DNA from: Puffinus mauretanicus
Taxonomy: Eukaryota > Chordata > Aves > Procellariiformes > Procellariidae
Reading direction: 5' to 3'
DNA: 64,000 nucleotides
Assembly: GCA_023333565.1 (NCBI GenBank)
Contig: JAJKFH010000385.1
Coordinates: forward strand, 2,604,001-2,668,000
In this document: positions 23,486 to 34,511 of the stretch, one piece after another
Numbering within the stretch: position 1 is the stretch's first letter
How the letters are laid out: each line of letters opens with the position of its first letter
Program-made: the position numbers and the translations under genes
The notes under the pieces: generated by a model
Told to the model about the DNA's origin: nothing
The model's input: only the letters and a program-made list of their open reading frames with translations
Databases searched by the model: none

Positions 23486-23532
23486 CCAATGGGGTATTCC
23501 ATACCATATGACGTCATGCTCAGCATATAAGG
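23486..23532 (+). promoter_or_regulatory. LTR U3 core promoter: CCAAT, CRE, TATA
   Basis: CCAAT at 23486-23490, the palindromic CREB/ATF site TGACGTCA at 23509-23516 and CATATAAGG at 23524-23532 stand in promoter order and spacing on the plus strand. Transcription, if any, should start about 25-30 bases after the TATA box (near 23555). All three elements look intact, so the LTR could act as a promoter or enhancer. Activity is inferred. Confidence 0.6.
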
Positions 23533-23712
23533 CTGGGCGAAGAAGAAGGAAGGGGAGGATGTTCGGAGTGATGGCGTTTGTCTTCCCAAGTCACTGTTAC
23601 ACGTGATGGAGCCCTGCTTTCCTGGCGATGGCTGAACACCTGCCTGCCGATGGGAAGTAGTGAATGAATTCCTTGTTTTGCTTTGCTTGCGCATGCAGCT
23701 TTTGCTTTATCT

Positions 23713-23718
23713 ATTGAA
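23713..23718 (+). terminator. probable decayed LTR polyadenylation signal (ATTGAA)
   Basis: From memory, related LTRs carry ATTAAA just before the ACTGTCTTTATCTC segment. Here the same place reads ATTGAA, and no AATAAA is seen elsewhere in the LTR. If that is right, polyadenylation in this copy would be weak. Confidence 0.4.
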
Positions 23719-23845
23719 CTGTCTTTATCTCAACCCACAAGTTTTCTCACTTTTACCCTTCCGTTTCTCTCCCCGATCCCATTGTGGGGGGAGTGAGTGA
23801 GCGGCTGTGTGGGGCTGAGTTGCCAGCTGGGGTTAAACCACGATA

Positions 23846-23850
23846 CCACC
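23846..23850. repeat. right target-site duplication of the solo LTR
   Basis: CCACC matches 23264-23268 exactly. Confidence 0.75.
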
Positions 23851-26800
23851 AAACTTGCATTACGCACCTGGAGTTGGGAGACAAGAAACCCCTTTCAAGC
23901 CACCGATTCAGATGGGCTTCCAGAGGGCAGTTCAAATTTGAGGCAGTATTTTTCCTCCTCTGAATATAAAGTAATCAGGTTCTAAGCTTATGAAGGCATT
24001 TATTTAAATGCTTTCAATTTGGAGGGATGGAGCCAGCCTATAAGGTGTGGCTGTGCAGCCTGGCAGCATTTGCTTGGAGAAGAATGTGGCTTCCAGGGAG
24101 CGAGGAGTTATGTGGAGACGCCAGGCAGAAGTCCTTGCTGCACAGCTCTCACTTTATGAAAATGTTTGATACCACTGCTCCTTTGCCCGAGGCCTAGGTC
24201 AGTCGTTTCTCTGGTTAAACACTCTTCTTAAAAAATCAGGTACATCTTTCATTCTCCCTTCATTAAATAAGGACATTCATAGATTTATTTTTTGTTCCCT
24301 TTGCTGTGAATGTTATGTAAATTCATCTGCGAGGCCAGGCTTGGAGCAGGTCTAGACAGCAACTGCTTTCAAGTGCTCTGCACCTAGCGCCGTAGATACG
24401 TCTATGGAGGCAGTGAGATCCCTGTCACAACTTTCCACCTGACACCGGAATGGGAATGTTTAGTAGATAAGCTCCAGTTTTGAGATGTTTCTGAGCAGTT
24501 TAAGACCATCTGGGTGGAGGCTGCTGCAGCCTCTCCTCCCCAGCCTCTTGCTAGTTCCTAACTCCTCTCTTGGGACTCATACAGCAGCGTGGAGAACTGA
24601 TTTACTGAGTCGGACTAGCCAGAAACCAGTCACTTTAATAACTAACGACTACCAAAGCACTAGGATTTTTGTGCACTGAGGCATTTGTTGTTCACATTAG
24701 CACACTTTGCATCATGCAAATATGTTCTCACCTTCTCCATGCACACAAGCACACATGCTCATTCATCTTCTATTTTGGAGTATGGAACTGTAGTGTGTTA
24801 CTAAGATCTGTTTCCACCTTCCTCTGAGTGACATTACTGCAGAAAGCAGAAGGGCCTGTACTTTTTGAAAGGTAACATCTTTTGTATCTGGGCTTCCAGG
24901 AATTGGTGCAAAATTCCAGCTCTGTTTCCAGACCTACCTGCTGCACGTGCAGGGTATCGGTGCAGGAACAGTGCATGCTGGATTGGGCCTCCTTGAAAAT
25001 CTGCACCAAAATATTTGCTGTGGGACTGACCTCATTTTGGGTCTGGTGGACCCAAACTCCAGGGGTGGAGTTGCTTACCCATATACACAGGCAGCGCTGT
25101 CAATCCGGTTTGCTCCCCGAGGGCGCTCCGTATCCCCAGTTGTTGCTGAGGCAGGCAGGGTAGATCAGCTGCAGGTCCTGACCATGGAAAAACAGGTCCA
25201 GGTCTCTTCCCAGAGGAAGGCGGGGCAGTTCAGTGGTTCCCTCCGTCCTCGGAGGGCTCCCTCAGGTGGTGTGGATGAGAGGTGAGCAGATGGAAGAGTG
25301 AGTGCTCTCTGGGGCAGGTCACCAGGCAGTACGGACCCAGCCTCCACGCGGGTCTCCTATTGCGGGGTTAGAAGACAAATAGGCAAAAGGTCTTTCCTTG
25401 TATGTTTAGCAATTGTTAGCTGGTGATAAGAGGACATTTTAGGGAGGGGACTGCTTTCCTGTACCCATGCCCCTCATACCAAAGCTCTACCCATGACTTT
25501 AGTAATAACTATTCACCATTAGAGAGTGCCTTTCCTCTTTGGCGATGTTATTTAGCACAGGCTTCAATTAAACAAGCAAGCTGGGGAAAATAGGGAGTGG
25601 TTGCCTAGTAACCAATTGCCTTGAGATCTGGAAAGACATGGCAGAGTTAAGGGTTAATTTTTGCAGGTGAAAGTAGAAACGTCCAGGGATGTGCGTGGTG
25701 GAGGTTTTAAGCTGGAAAGATCTAGGACATGGTTCAGAGAGGAAGTAAAGTTCCCACTGGGTTCTCTCTCCAAATAACAACACAAGACGAACAGTGTTTG
25801 TTTAGTTAAAATCCACGCTGATGGAAATTTAGAGAGAACACAAACAAGATCACTGTTTGAGGGTGCTTCCTTGCATGTGATATTTGCATAATTTGCCACA
25901 GCATCGCAACATTTTCTATCAGTGCATCTCATTCAGAGTTCAAAGCTTGCCTTAAATAAGCAGCTGCACATGTCCGCATAGCCTACAAAAAACAGCGACT
26001 GCTTTTGTACGCGTGTTCCCTGGGATAGCCTCATTTTTACAAGGTACCCACAGGTGTCAAATGATCTGTATGAAATAATTAAAGGTTTATTTTGAGGGAG
26101 CCAGGGCCTGCCTAGATCTTCTGGGGGCTTCAAACCTCTGAAAAATCAAGCAGCAATCATGCTTCTTCAAAACTTCCTATTCTGCCTTATTGAGTGCATA
26201 TTTTCCCTTCTTTAAAGGATTTTAAGTAGTTTTAGAATTGGATGGACAGAGAAGAGGCACAGTTTGTGTGATAGTGCATGCTACTTTGTAAAAATATCCT
26301 CGACATATGCTGCTAAACAATCTTGCACCAAAGAGCATGAATCCAGATGTGGAGCTGAGTGGCCTTTTGGGAGACCTGCCTGCCCTCCCCCAGTAAAGGG
26401 AACAGCGGTGAAGGAGCCAAGAACGAGGCAAGTCAGACGTGAGGGTACCTAAGTGTGCTTTAGCCTGGACCCTCATTTACAGTGTACCAAGAACAAAACT
26501 AATCTGCAGATATGCAGATTGATTCCCTGTGAAGGTAATCATGAGGCATTCTGTGAAATCTCTTCCTTGCACGTTAACTGGTATGTGTAGTCTGTCCGCA
26601 ATATGCGCTAGTTATTTTCTGTCTGGATATTAGAGTCCTCTTTTTCTTACTGGTGAAAAGCAGAGGGTAAAATTAATCCTTTCCACATGCTGTTGTTATT
26701 TCTTTGTGCTTATTTGTATTATGACAGCACTTCAGAAGCCCTCCTTGTGGGCCAACACCTCGCTGCACTCAGTGCTTTATGGATATGGACTGCAAAGACT

Positions 26801-27969
26801 GTAAAAGATTGCATGCTAAACATGTCTGAAAGCAGCAGGTAGATGCAACAAATAAATATGGGAGAAAAATAAGACAGTAGCTCTCTTAAAATAAGCCACA
26901 ATCCCAACAAATCTGCCAAATTTTTGAAGACATCCTGGTAAAGGAAAATCTTTCTAAATTACTTCTAGGATTTTTAAGAAGATAGTAAGGTGTGGCCTCG
27001 CAGATGTTTTGAACAAACTCTGCCCAGAAGTGGGAGCCTCTTGGGAGAAAATCTAATTGTCTTCAGAGATTTTTTTGACTGGGTAGCAGAGGCTGGTGTC
27101 CCTGGCAGAGTTAGGATCAATAGCTCAGTAAACAAATAAGAAATGATGGGTAAAGATAGGCTCTGCTCAGAAGGACCTTGAAAGTCTTCAGGCATTTCTG
27201 AGACTGCTGTTGCAAATATGAATCCATTATCATCAAAGCGAGGAAACACAAAATAGTCTTTGTGGCAGCTTTTTGAATGGAGGGGAAGCGGGGCCAGGAG
27301 AGCCTGTGAAGCATTACAGCCCACAGCTGATGGACCCTGGCTCTCAAGATAGTCACGAGCTTGGACAAATTTTAATTTGGAAATGAAAAATCTTGTAAGA
27401 GTAAGAGGGAAATACTGCCAAGACTTAAATATGTTTTTAATCTGTGCAAGATTGCCCAGGTCTTCGGTGGAGCACTGTTTGTACTGTCATATTTTAAAAT
27501 GATGACTGGATTGTTGTGCATCAAATTTGAAATGCTTTGGGCCAGGTACGAGTACCTAAAGATACCCTAAAGCTACCAGTTTTGTGTTAGGTGCATCCTG
27601 CCAGAAGAGGAATGTGTGTGTTTGGGATTTTTTTAGTGTTTTATAGTAAAATCCTTTGGAGTGTAACTTAAAATACTGTATCCCCTCCCGCCTGTTCCCA
27701 CTCAGAGAAGGATGTGTGCTGGGCCTGCTGTGCAGGATCCCACTTACACCACAACAGCCGCTTGTACAGAAACGCTTTTCTGTGGGACGACTGTATCTTG
27801 TGTTGGCATTTACAAATCACAAAGCATTTCCCTGTTTCCCCATTTCCAGTAATAGAGGTTTTTAAGTAATCTGCTTGTCCCTGAGCAAGGAAGCAACTTT
27901 GTTGGTGATCACACAATCTCCAAGCGCAAGGTGTGCTCAACACTGTTTATGTGGGACCTACAGGCAATA

Positions 27970-28090
27970 AGTTTTTTTAATTAAATTACTTTGACCTAGA
28001 ATGAGGTTTAATTAAATACTGTATTAAACAGACTTAAACAAAAAGGCATTTAGTAAACCACTATGCAAATTTCAAGGTAATTAAAATTTG
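27970..28090. promoter_or_regulatory. candidate conserved element: paired TTAATTAA, nuclear-receptor half-site, POU octamer
   Basis: Two TTAATTAA palindromes (27977-27984 and 28008-28015) flank TTTGACCT and AATGAGGT, half-sites of the AGGTCA class facing outward. Further on are a perfect POU octamer ATGCAAAT (28063-28070) and TAATTA (28078-28083). Such packing in about 110 bases with no ORF fits a developmental enhancer. Conservation was not tested. Confidence 0.3.
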
Positions 28091-29330
28091 AGATCTGTCT
28101 ACTTCACACTATCTCTATAATTGATGCTAAATGTGAACAGATCAAATAAGTACGCTTCTTATTGTGTTTATTTTTTTTTTCTTGTGCAAGCTAAGATTGC
28201 TAATGATTCCTTTGAATTATTTCTCATCTGATGTGTTGGATTCATCATTAGAGTGGATGTCTTTGGGGTTGGTAGTTACTGGTTGGTTTGGATGCCCCAA
28301 AGAAGTCTTGCATAATACAGAGGTGACAGAGCACTCATTAAAGAAAATAAGATAAAGTATTAACTGAAGACAATAAAGAAGAAAGGACTCCTAACCAGAA
28401 ATGTTGACTAGTGGCTTTCCTAGTTAGACTGAAAAGAGAGGCTCAAAGGGAAGAGTACGTGGAACCAATAAAATAGAAAAATGTCCTCCAAGAGTTTCTA
28501 GAATTGGAACTGGACCAACTCCAGTAGAGCAGGACTGTATTCAGTCCACCAAGACAGCTGACTAACTTAATCTTTGAGACTAAGGTCAAGAAAGCACTGA
28601 GCAATATTCATCATTTTGTAGCCAAGAACGACCGACCCTTGCTCTGAGTGATAAATAATCAGTACGCATACATTGAGAGCCTTTAATAAATGCCTGCAGT
28701 TAGGCAATATGGCCCCAGATGCTGATGAAACTGGTTCTGCTGTTTGAACCGGTGGATAAAATGGGTGGTCAGGAGAGTCCCTCTCCACCCAAGGCTCACA
28801 GAGAGTCAAAAATGAGCGTGATGTGTGGGACCAGCCTGTGTCTGCCTCTGCAGACCCTGAGGCTTAACAAAGCCAACATATTTCTCTATTGGTAGCATCT
28901 GTTACTACTGCTCCTGCTCTGCAGCAGCTGATGTGACCCAGCTGTGGATCAGCATTTATGAAGGAGCTGAGGATTATGTGCTCAATATCTTTTCAATACA
29001 TCCTGCTGCATACTCCGCCAATTTCCAGGGAAGCCTCCAGAGAGCAATCTGAATGCTCCAAAAGCTGCCAGCTCTCCCTCTCGTTGTCCTCCGCATTGTC
29101 CTGCCTCTCCTGCTCCCCCGGCTGTCCCCCCTTACCTTGGGAATTCATCCATCCCCAACCATCTCAAGAAATGATTGTGGTTTTTGCTTTCAGAGTTACA
29201 GTCTGTGTCACAGAAAATTATAAAATACCCACAGCCAGTTGAACAGCCAGGATTTAAGATGACCTGCAGAAATCGGGAGACAACAGAATATAACCGTAGA
29301 TAAAAATTACAATTAAACTTCTACTTTCTG

Positions 29331-29343
29331 AAAAAAAAAAAAA
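29331..29343. repeat. A13 homopolymer
   Basis: Thirteen A in a row; no retrocopy is recognisable upstream. Confidence 0.7.
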
Positions 29344-29494
29344 CCATGAGAAAACAACGGGCTCTCCCATTTACCTCCAGTTTACAAAGGAACAGAAATC
29401 AGTTCTCATTGTATTGAGTCCTTAAAAAAGATCTGCCTTTCTCAGCATTTTTATAAATTAGTCTGACTTTGAAATTGTGGTATGTGGATGGTTT

Positions 29495-29640
29495 CAGAGG
29501 TGAAAAGATGAGCATTATTTGCATAATAAAATCACAAAGGGAGTGAGTATGCAAAATTTAATTTATTTAAAATTCACCCATCCAACATGCTGGGCACAGG
29601 TGCGGAAGATTAATAATAAAAATAGTCATCTACAGCATAT
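29495..29640. promoter_or_regulatory. candidate conserved element with POU octamer
   Basis: It contains a perfect octamer ATTTGCAT (29517-29524), a near-octamer ATGCAAAA (29549-29556), ATAAAATCA and ACAAAGG (HOX-like and SOX/TCF-like) between them, and TTAATTTATTTAAAA after. There is no ORF and no repeat. Motif-based inference only. Confidence 0.25.
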
Positions 29641-30395
29641 AAATTAATGGCAATGTCCAGAACTAAAAGCTTCCTTCCCCACACCCAGAAAAAACCTTTG
29701 GAGGAGGGATACGCAGCATGACCTGACCGTGATCGGTTCTGTTGGAGCAGGGAGGGTGAGGACAGGCAGCCCCGTGCTCCCTGTGCCAGCAGCAGATTTG
29801 CTGGAACACCCCGTGGGGCTCCGAGTACGAGCTGCTGTGGGGCAGGGTGGCTGAACGAGCAGGGCTGAGTGGCAGCAGTACCTCTGTCGAATGAAGGACG
29901 TTTTAAGTGTCATAAAGGATCTGCTCTTGTGTTCCAGAGACAAGTTTGTCACTTTTTTTCTCAGTCGCGTCTCTACAATCAGTTGATGCAAAATGGATGA
30001 CAGGAGGGTATTTGGTAGTTCCAGGATCTTGTTAAAAATAACTTTTTTTTCCTACTACAAGCATCAGTGACTGTAATGTTTGCAACAATGCCACTACATT
30101 TCTGACAAAATCTGGCCGAAGAGATTGTGGTTTATTATAGTTTTTGTGTTACATGGTTAGTGATGTGGTACACTTCAAAAGCTCAGACTGAGATAGATAC
30201 CCTAAATTCTTCCTGCATGCACTGTATTTCCTAGTAGATGGTTTGAAGCTCCTACCCAATAGGGAATATTTGGCCCAGGGAAAGGGAAGGATGTTTGAAC
30301 TTGGATCTGGTGAAGAGTAAGTTTGGGCTCTTCTTTCCTGGCTGTAGGCCTAACGACATGACCTACATCTTGCCTAGTTTAAATGTCTACCTCCA

Positions 30396-30410
30396 GATGA
30401 GATGAGATGA
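30396..30410. repeat. GATGA x3 short tandem repeat
   Basis: Three perfect 5-bp units. Confidence 0.6.
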
Positions 30411-31103
30411 GCTGCACACCAGAAATGTCTATTGCTGTCTATTGTGGAAGAAAGGAGGTAGCCATCGTCCTTCTGGCTGTTCTGCTCTGTAGACATCTGT
30501 TGTTGGCTAGAACAGATAGGTTCTGTTCCGAAGGGAACGGTGGCCTGAAAACATTTAGTAAATAACTATGCTCATGGTATAGAAATTAAATCTGTAAGGG
30601 GATGTCCTAGGAGGCTTCATAAGAGAGATTAAAGCATCTGAATATCAAAGTGTATGGGAAGAACAAAGACTACTGTTAGATTTTAAATGGTTTTATGGTT
30701 TGAATATATGATTTGCAAATATTAGTGGGTTTATTTTGGATTTTTTTAATCAAGTCCATCTCAAAAAGCACATCTAAAAACTCCACAAGCAGCTTGGAAT
30801 AGACAGGGGTTGTCTGTTAATTACTGTTTTGCTTACTTTACTGCTGTGTGATCCATTGATATGAACCGCTCTGCCCACTAATGTTGGTTGTGTCCATATT
30901 GCATCCATACTGTGGGATCCAGTACTGCTTCCCAGCACCTGGGTCTAGCTACTTCTCAGCTCCACAGTGGTGCAAGACCCACGTGTTCCCTCCTCTCAGT
31001 AGACCCTAACACCTCAGTTTACATACAGAGAAAGCCCAAGTAGCAGAGCATCACAGGATGTTCCAGTGGGCCCATCAGGTGGGCCATCAGAGAGGAATAA
31101 TCC

Positions 31104-31605
31104 TAGAATCATAGAATCATTTAAATTAGAAAAGACCTTTAAAATCATCAAGTCCAACCGTTAACCTAGCACTGCCAAGTCTACCACTAAACCATGTCCC
31201 TAAGCACCACATCTACATGTTTTTTAAATACCTCCAGGGATGGTGAGTCAACCACTTCCCCGGGCAGCCTGTTCCAAGGCTTGACAACCCTTTAGGTGAA
31301 GAAATTTTTCCTAATATCCAACCTAAACCTCCCCGGAGCAACTTGAGGCCATTTCCTCTTGTCCTATCGCTTGGGAGAAGAGACCGACCCCCACCTCGCT
31401 ACAACCTCCTTTCAGGTAGTTGTAGAGCGCGATGAGGTCTCCCCTCAGCCTCCTCTTCTCCAGACTAAACCACCCCAGTTCCCTCAGCCGCTCCTCATAA
31501 GACTTGTGCTCCAGGCCCTTCACCAGCTTCGTTGCCCTTCTCTGGACACGCTCCAGCACCTCCATGTCCTTCTTGTAGTGAGGGGCCCAAAACTGAACAC
31601 AGGAT
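31104..31605 (-). mobile_element. CR1 LINE 3' fragment, same subfamily as the 13-16 kb copy
   Basis: The left end carries two TAGAATCA units (31104-31119), the CR1 3' tail on the minus strand. The sequence then follows the long copy at 13245-13765 almost base for base: 3' UTR, ORF2 end and the segment [20 protein letters not shown]. Similarity stops abruptly at about 31605 (after GAACACAGGAT), so this is a strongly 5'-truncated insertion of about 500 bp. Small indels, such as CCCTTTAGGTGAAG against CCCTTTCAGTGAAG in the long copy, break the frame. No target duplication is clear. Confidence 0.93.
31323..31565 (-). pseudogene. CR1 ORF2 C-terminal scrap
   Basis: 80 open codons on the minus strand: [20 protein letters not shown], then [20 protein letters not shown] and [13 protein letters not shown]. 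They equal the C-terminal part of ORF2 in the long copy. The frame is lost after the FSQ position, where the other copy continues through to the stop. Non-functional. Confidence 0.88.
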
Positions 31606-32613
31606 AATTGTGGGTGAGGTGCATTTTATAGCATGTTCCTGCCCTACATTATAAACTGAGCCATGGTGATATAGTTCACCTCAGGCATAGATTAACACGG
31701 AGGGTATTACGAGTTCAATGCTTGGCTTTGCTCCCAAAGTCCATTGTTCAAAGGTTTATAGAACAAATCAGCAAAACTTTTATTATCATCTAGGACAATG
31801 ATAGATTTTCTTCCTACTTTACTTTCTTCACCTTCCCATTTCTTATCTGTCTTCTGAACTGGTCCATATTGCGTTTTTCTCCTCTACCTCCAGTTCTCCC
31901 CACAGCGCACAACTGCCACATACCTGTCACCTGTCCTTTCCCTTCTTCAGTGGGGTTAGCTGCCACGCAGGGGTTGGCAGCACCAGACCAGAGGCTCCCA
32001 GCTTCAACGACGGACGAATCAGTAGTAAATGGCAGCTGAAGAGAGTCTGCAGCCTGAAAGGAGTCAGGTGGATGAGGGCTGGGGAAAGGAGAGTGGTCCC
32101 CTGGGCATGGAGTTGCTACACGCAGGCACCTACTCAGAAGCAGCAGCCAGAGAAACCACAGTTACCGTCTGCCTAGCCGTTATCAAACGGTAACGATCAA
32201 TAGGTGTTGTGGCTAATGCTACAAAAAAGACCTGAAGTTGGGTAATTGTAGGAGCTCTCTCCATTCAGACCACAAGTCTCTTGCTGGGGAACAAGGAAGC
32301 CAGGATAAAGGGAGTGTGTCTAAGTTGAAAGATCTCTTCTAGGCAAATTTCACAGGTCGGAAGGGCATCTCCACATGAGAAAGTCAGAGATGGGATGAGA
32401 TGCCCACGGTACAAGGGCAGAGCTATCAGCGGCATATGAAGATGATGGCTCCCACAGCAACATTTTGAGTGCAGTAGGGAATTGCTGGGCAGCAAGAGGG
32501 GAAGAGGAGCAGGTGGCAGGCAGAAAATGTGTGATGTGGTCAGAGATTGGAGGATAAATTTCAGAGTGTTGACAGCATATGGATTAATAGATCAGCAGGA
32601 TCTAGTAATCTAG

Positions 32614-32635
32614 ATGCAAATCTATAGATCTGCAT
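32614..32635. promoter_or_regulatory. 22-base palindrome, one mismatched pair, with POU octamer
   Basis: The two 11-base halves (32614-32624, 32625-32635) are reverse complements except for one A/C pair. The left half starts with the octamer ATGCAAAT (32614-32621). It is a possible dimeric POU-type site; binding is not shown. Confidence 0.25.
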
Positions 32636-33753
32636 TGATAGAGCTGTCACTAAGAGAGCTGCACAGCTGAACAGCAATTTAAGAAGTGACGCAGCAGTGG
32701 AAAGGACTGACAGAGCAGCACACATAGGTAAAATGGGGCTGGGAGAGATCATTCAGCTTAGTTCCTCTGCTACATTCCCTCTACACCCAGAAAGAAATCC
32801 TGAGGGATGAGGCCAGAACAAGAACAATGACCCTAATTTGCCATAAATCCTCTCCTCTTGGCCCAACTTTCTCTTCCCCATGCCAGTGGCATAACGGGAG
32901 GTCATCTCCTGAGGGTATTCCCTCTACCAGCTTTTCAGAAGGTGAAGAACAACTATGTTCACTGTGGAGGAGTATGAAATGTGGCTGATTTGTGGAGGAA
33001 AATCATTGAGGGAGGAGTTGTGCTTTAGTAGTGCTGAAAATATGCAGCATGGGATGCTGTCCAGATGTGGAGAATGCCTTTTTATTTATTCTTGATCTGG
33101 AAAAGTATGAATGGTAGTAAATATTGTCTGCTTCCGAAGAGATTTATGGCACGAGCTTAATGTGGGCTTCTCAAGAAGGTATGAGAAGAGAATATAAAAT
33201 GAAACATGGGTGTTTATAATTGAAGAACATTCTCCCCAGGGGATCATATCACTATTTTTTTTAATGAAAATTCAGTCAACTAGATATTTAGTTAGCCCAA
33301 GGAAATGTTTTCAGTTATCAATTAAAGGGAGTATGTGTGTTCTGGTGCTTGAAGATGCCATATCTTAAAATGAATCGGGGTGCTGGATAATTATCACTTT
33401 ACTCTTTATTAAATTGCTGCTTTTCCTCCAGCAGTGGCTGTAGCAGCTGTTCAGCCACATTCATTAGCTTGTAGAGTAAAAGTTTTTATTTTAACCACAA
33501 ATACTAGGACTAAGGTTACTTTTTTTAAAGTTAGTTTTTCAGCTGATATTTGTATACTGGAATCAGAAGAAATTTAATCCATTTGCTGTTTAAATATGAT
33601 TTCTCATAAAGACAAATTTCAAAGTATGAGTTAAGTTTGGGGTGGACTTAATTATAAAGTTGGTTTCAGTGCTGTTGCAAAGATCTGCGTTTTTGAGAGT
33701 TTACATTAAAAATGCAAAATGGCTTACTCGCTGATTAAAGCAAGTGAATTAGA

Positions 33754-33784
33754 AAAAAGCATTTATAAATGAAAAATGCTTTTT
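33754..33784. other. perfect 11-bp inverted repeat with 9-base loop
   Basis: AAAAAGCATTT (33754-33764) and AAATGCTTTTT (33774-33784) are exact reverse complements separated by nine bases. The stem is A/T-rich and too short for a microRNA precursor. It may be structural, or chance in AT-rich DNA. Confidence 0.4.
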
Positions 33785-34511
33785 CCTGAATATTAATAGG
33801 GCAGGGCTCAAAAAATTAGTTCATTTATTGAACATTCACTCAGAATTTAAGCCAAAGCACAGTTCTGCTGCAGACGAAAAGATGTTTAAATGCACTGGTC
33901 AAGGTGGGCTTTCATTGATTTTTGCAGTTGCAGACTGTTTCAAAACTTGGTGGGCCTGGAGCACAGACGAATAATGCTGCAGAAGCTTGAGGAGCCACAT
34001 TCACACACCAAAAAGGAGCATTTAACTGTAGTATTTGCCAGTATCTCTGTGTGATAATGGCTAAGACAAATCTATAATCATAGCTTTTGCAGGGGCTGGG
34101 GCTAGGCTGTAGTTCTGGTCACTGTAGTCCATATTTGCATGCTGACTCGTGGCCATCTTTTCTCTCAGACCATCAGATCTCATCCTAAGGCTCCTATGGG
34201 TCTCATAGGGTCCATAAGTTCTATTTGGGAACGCTGCTGAACAGTTTCGAATCTGTAGATTGAGGACAAGATGCTGAATTGGATGCCTACACACCCTAGA
34301 TGATGAAGGTGAAGGATGATACTTAAAGAATAAGGATCTGAGGAAACTCTCCAATGATAAGCATACAATAGTGTATATTATGAGTTGAGTTAGCATTAAA
34401 TGCATTTCTGCTTTATTCCTAAAGTATTACACTGTTTTACTTAGAAAATTAGAGGCTTTCGAGTAAAGTACAGCTACAAATCTTAAATTAGTTGCCATTG
34501 GTGGAAGAAGG

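Larger units (their letters stand above)
23269..23845 (+). mobile_element. solo LTR of an avian ERVL-like endogenous retrovirus (577 bp)
   Basis: It begins TGTCCTGGTTTCGGCTGGGA and ends GGGGTTAAACCACGATA, termini that I recognise from a widespread Neoaves LTR family; the family end is usually GACA, so the terminal CA has become TA. A CCACC target duplication flanks it. Inside are a U3 promoter with CCAAT (23486-23490), a perfect CRE TGACGTCA (23509-23516) and a TATA box CATATAAGG (23524-23532), then a U5-like GT-rich end (about 23785-23815). No gag, pol, env or second LTR is adjacent, so it is a solo LTR left by recombination between the two LTRs of a provirus. The family assignment is from memory; the borders and duplication are seen directly. 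Confidence 0.85.
23851..31103. other. unique-looking non-coding stretch
   Basis: No gene or interspersed repeat recognised in about 7 kb. Content worth noting: a motif-dense block at 27970-28090, another at 29495-29640, a GC-richer patch at 29727-29880, A-runs (29331-29343) and a GATGA repeat (30396-30410). Open frames (up to 116 codons) show no domain or conserved motif. Confidence 0.45.
31606..34511. other. unique-looking non-coding stretch
   Basis: No exon or interspersed repeat recognised. It holds a near-perfect 22-base palindrome containing a POU octamer (32614-32635) and an A/T-rich hairpin (33754-33784) inside a stretch (33470-33850) with the texture of a conserved non-coding element. 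Confidence 0.45.

Noticed and set aside
23143..23694. 183-codon minus-strand open frame
   Set aside because: It runs antisense through the solo LTR and its flank. The open length comes from LTR composition and is not a viral or host gene.
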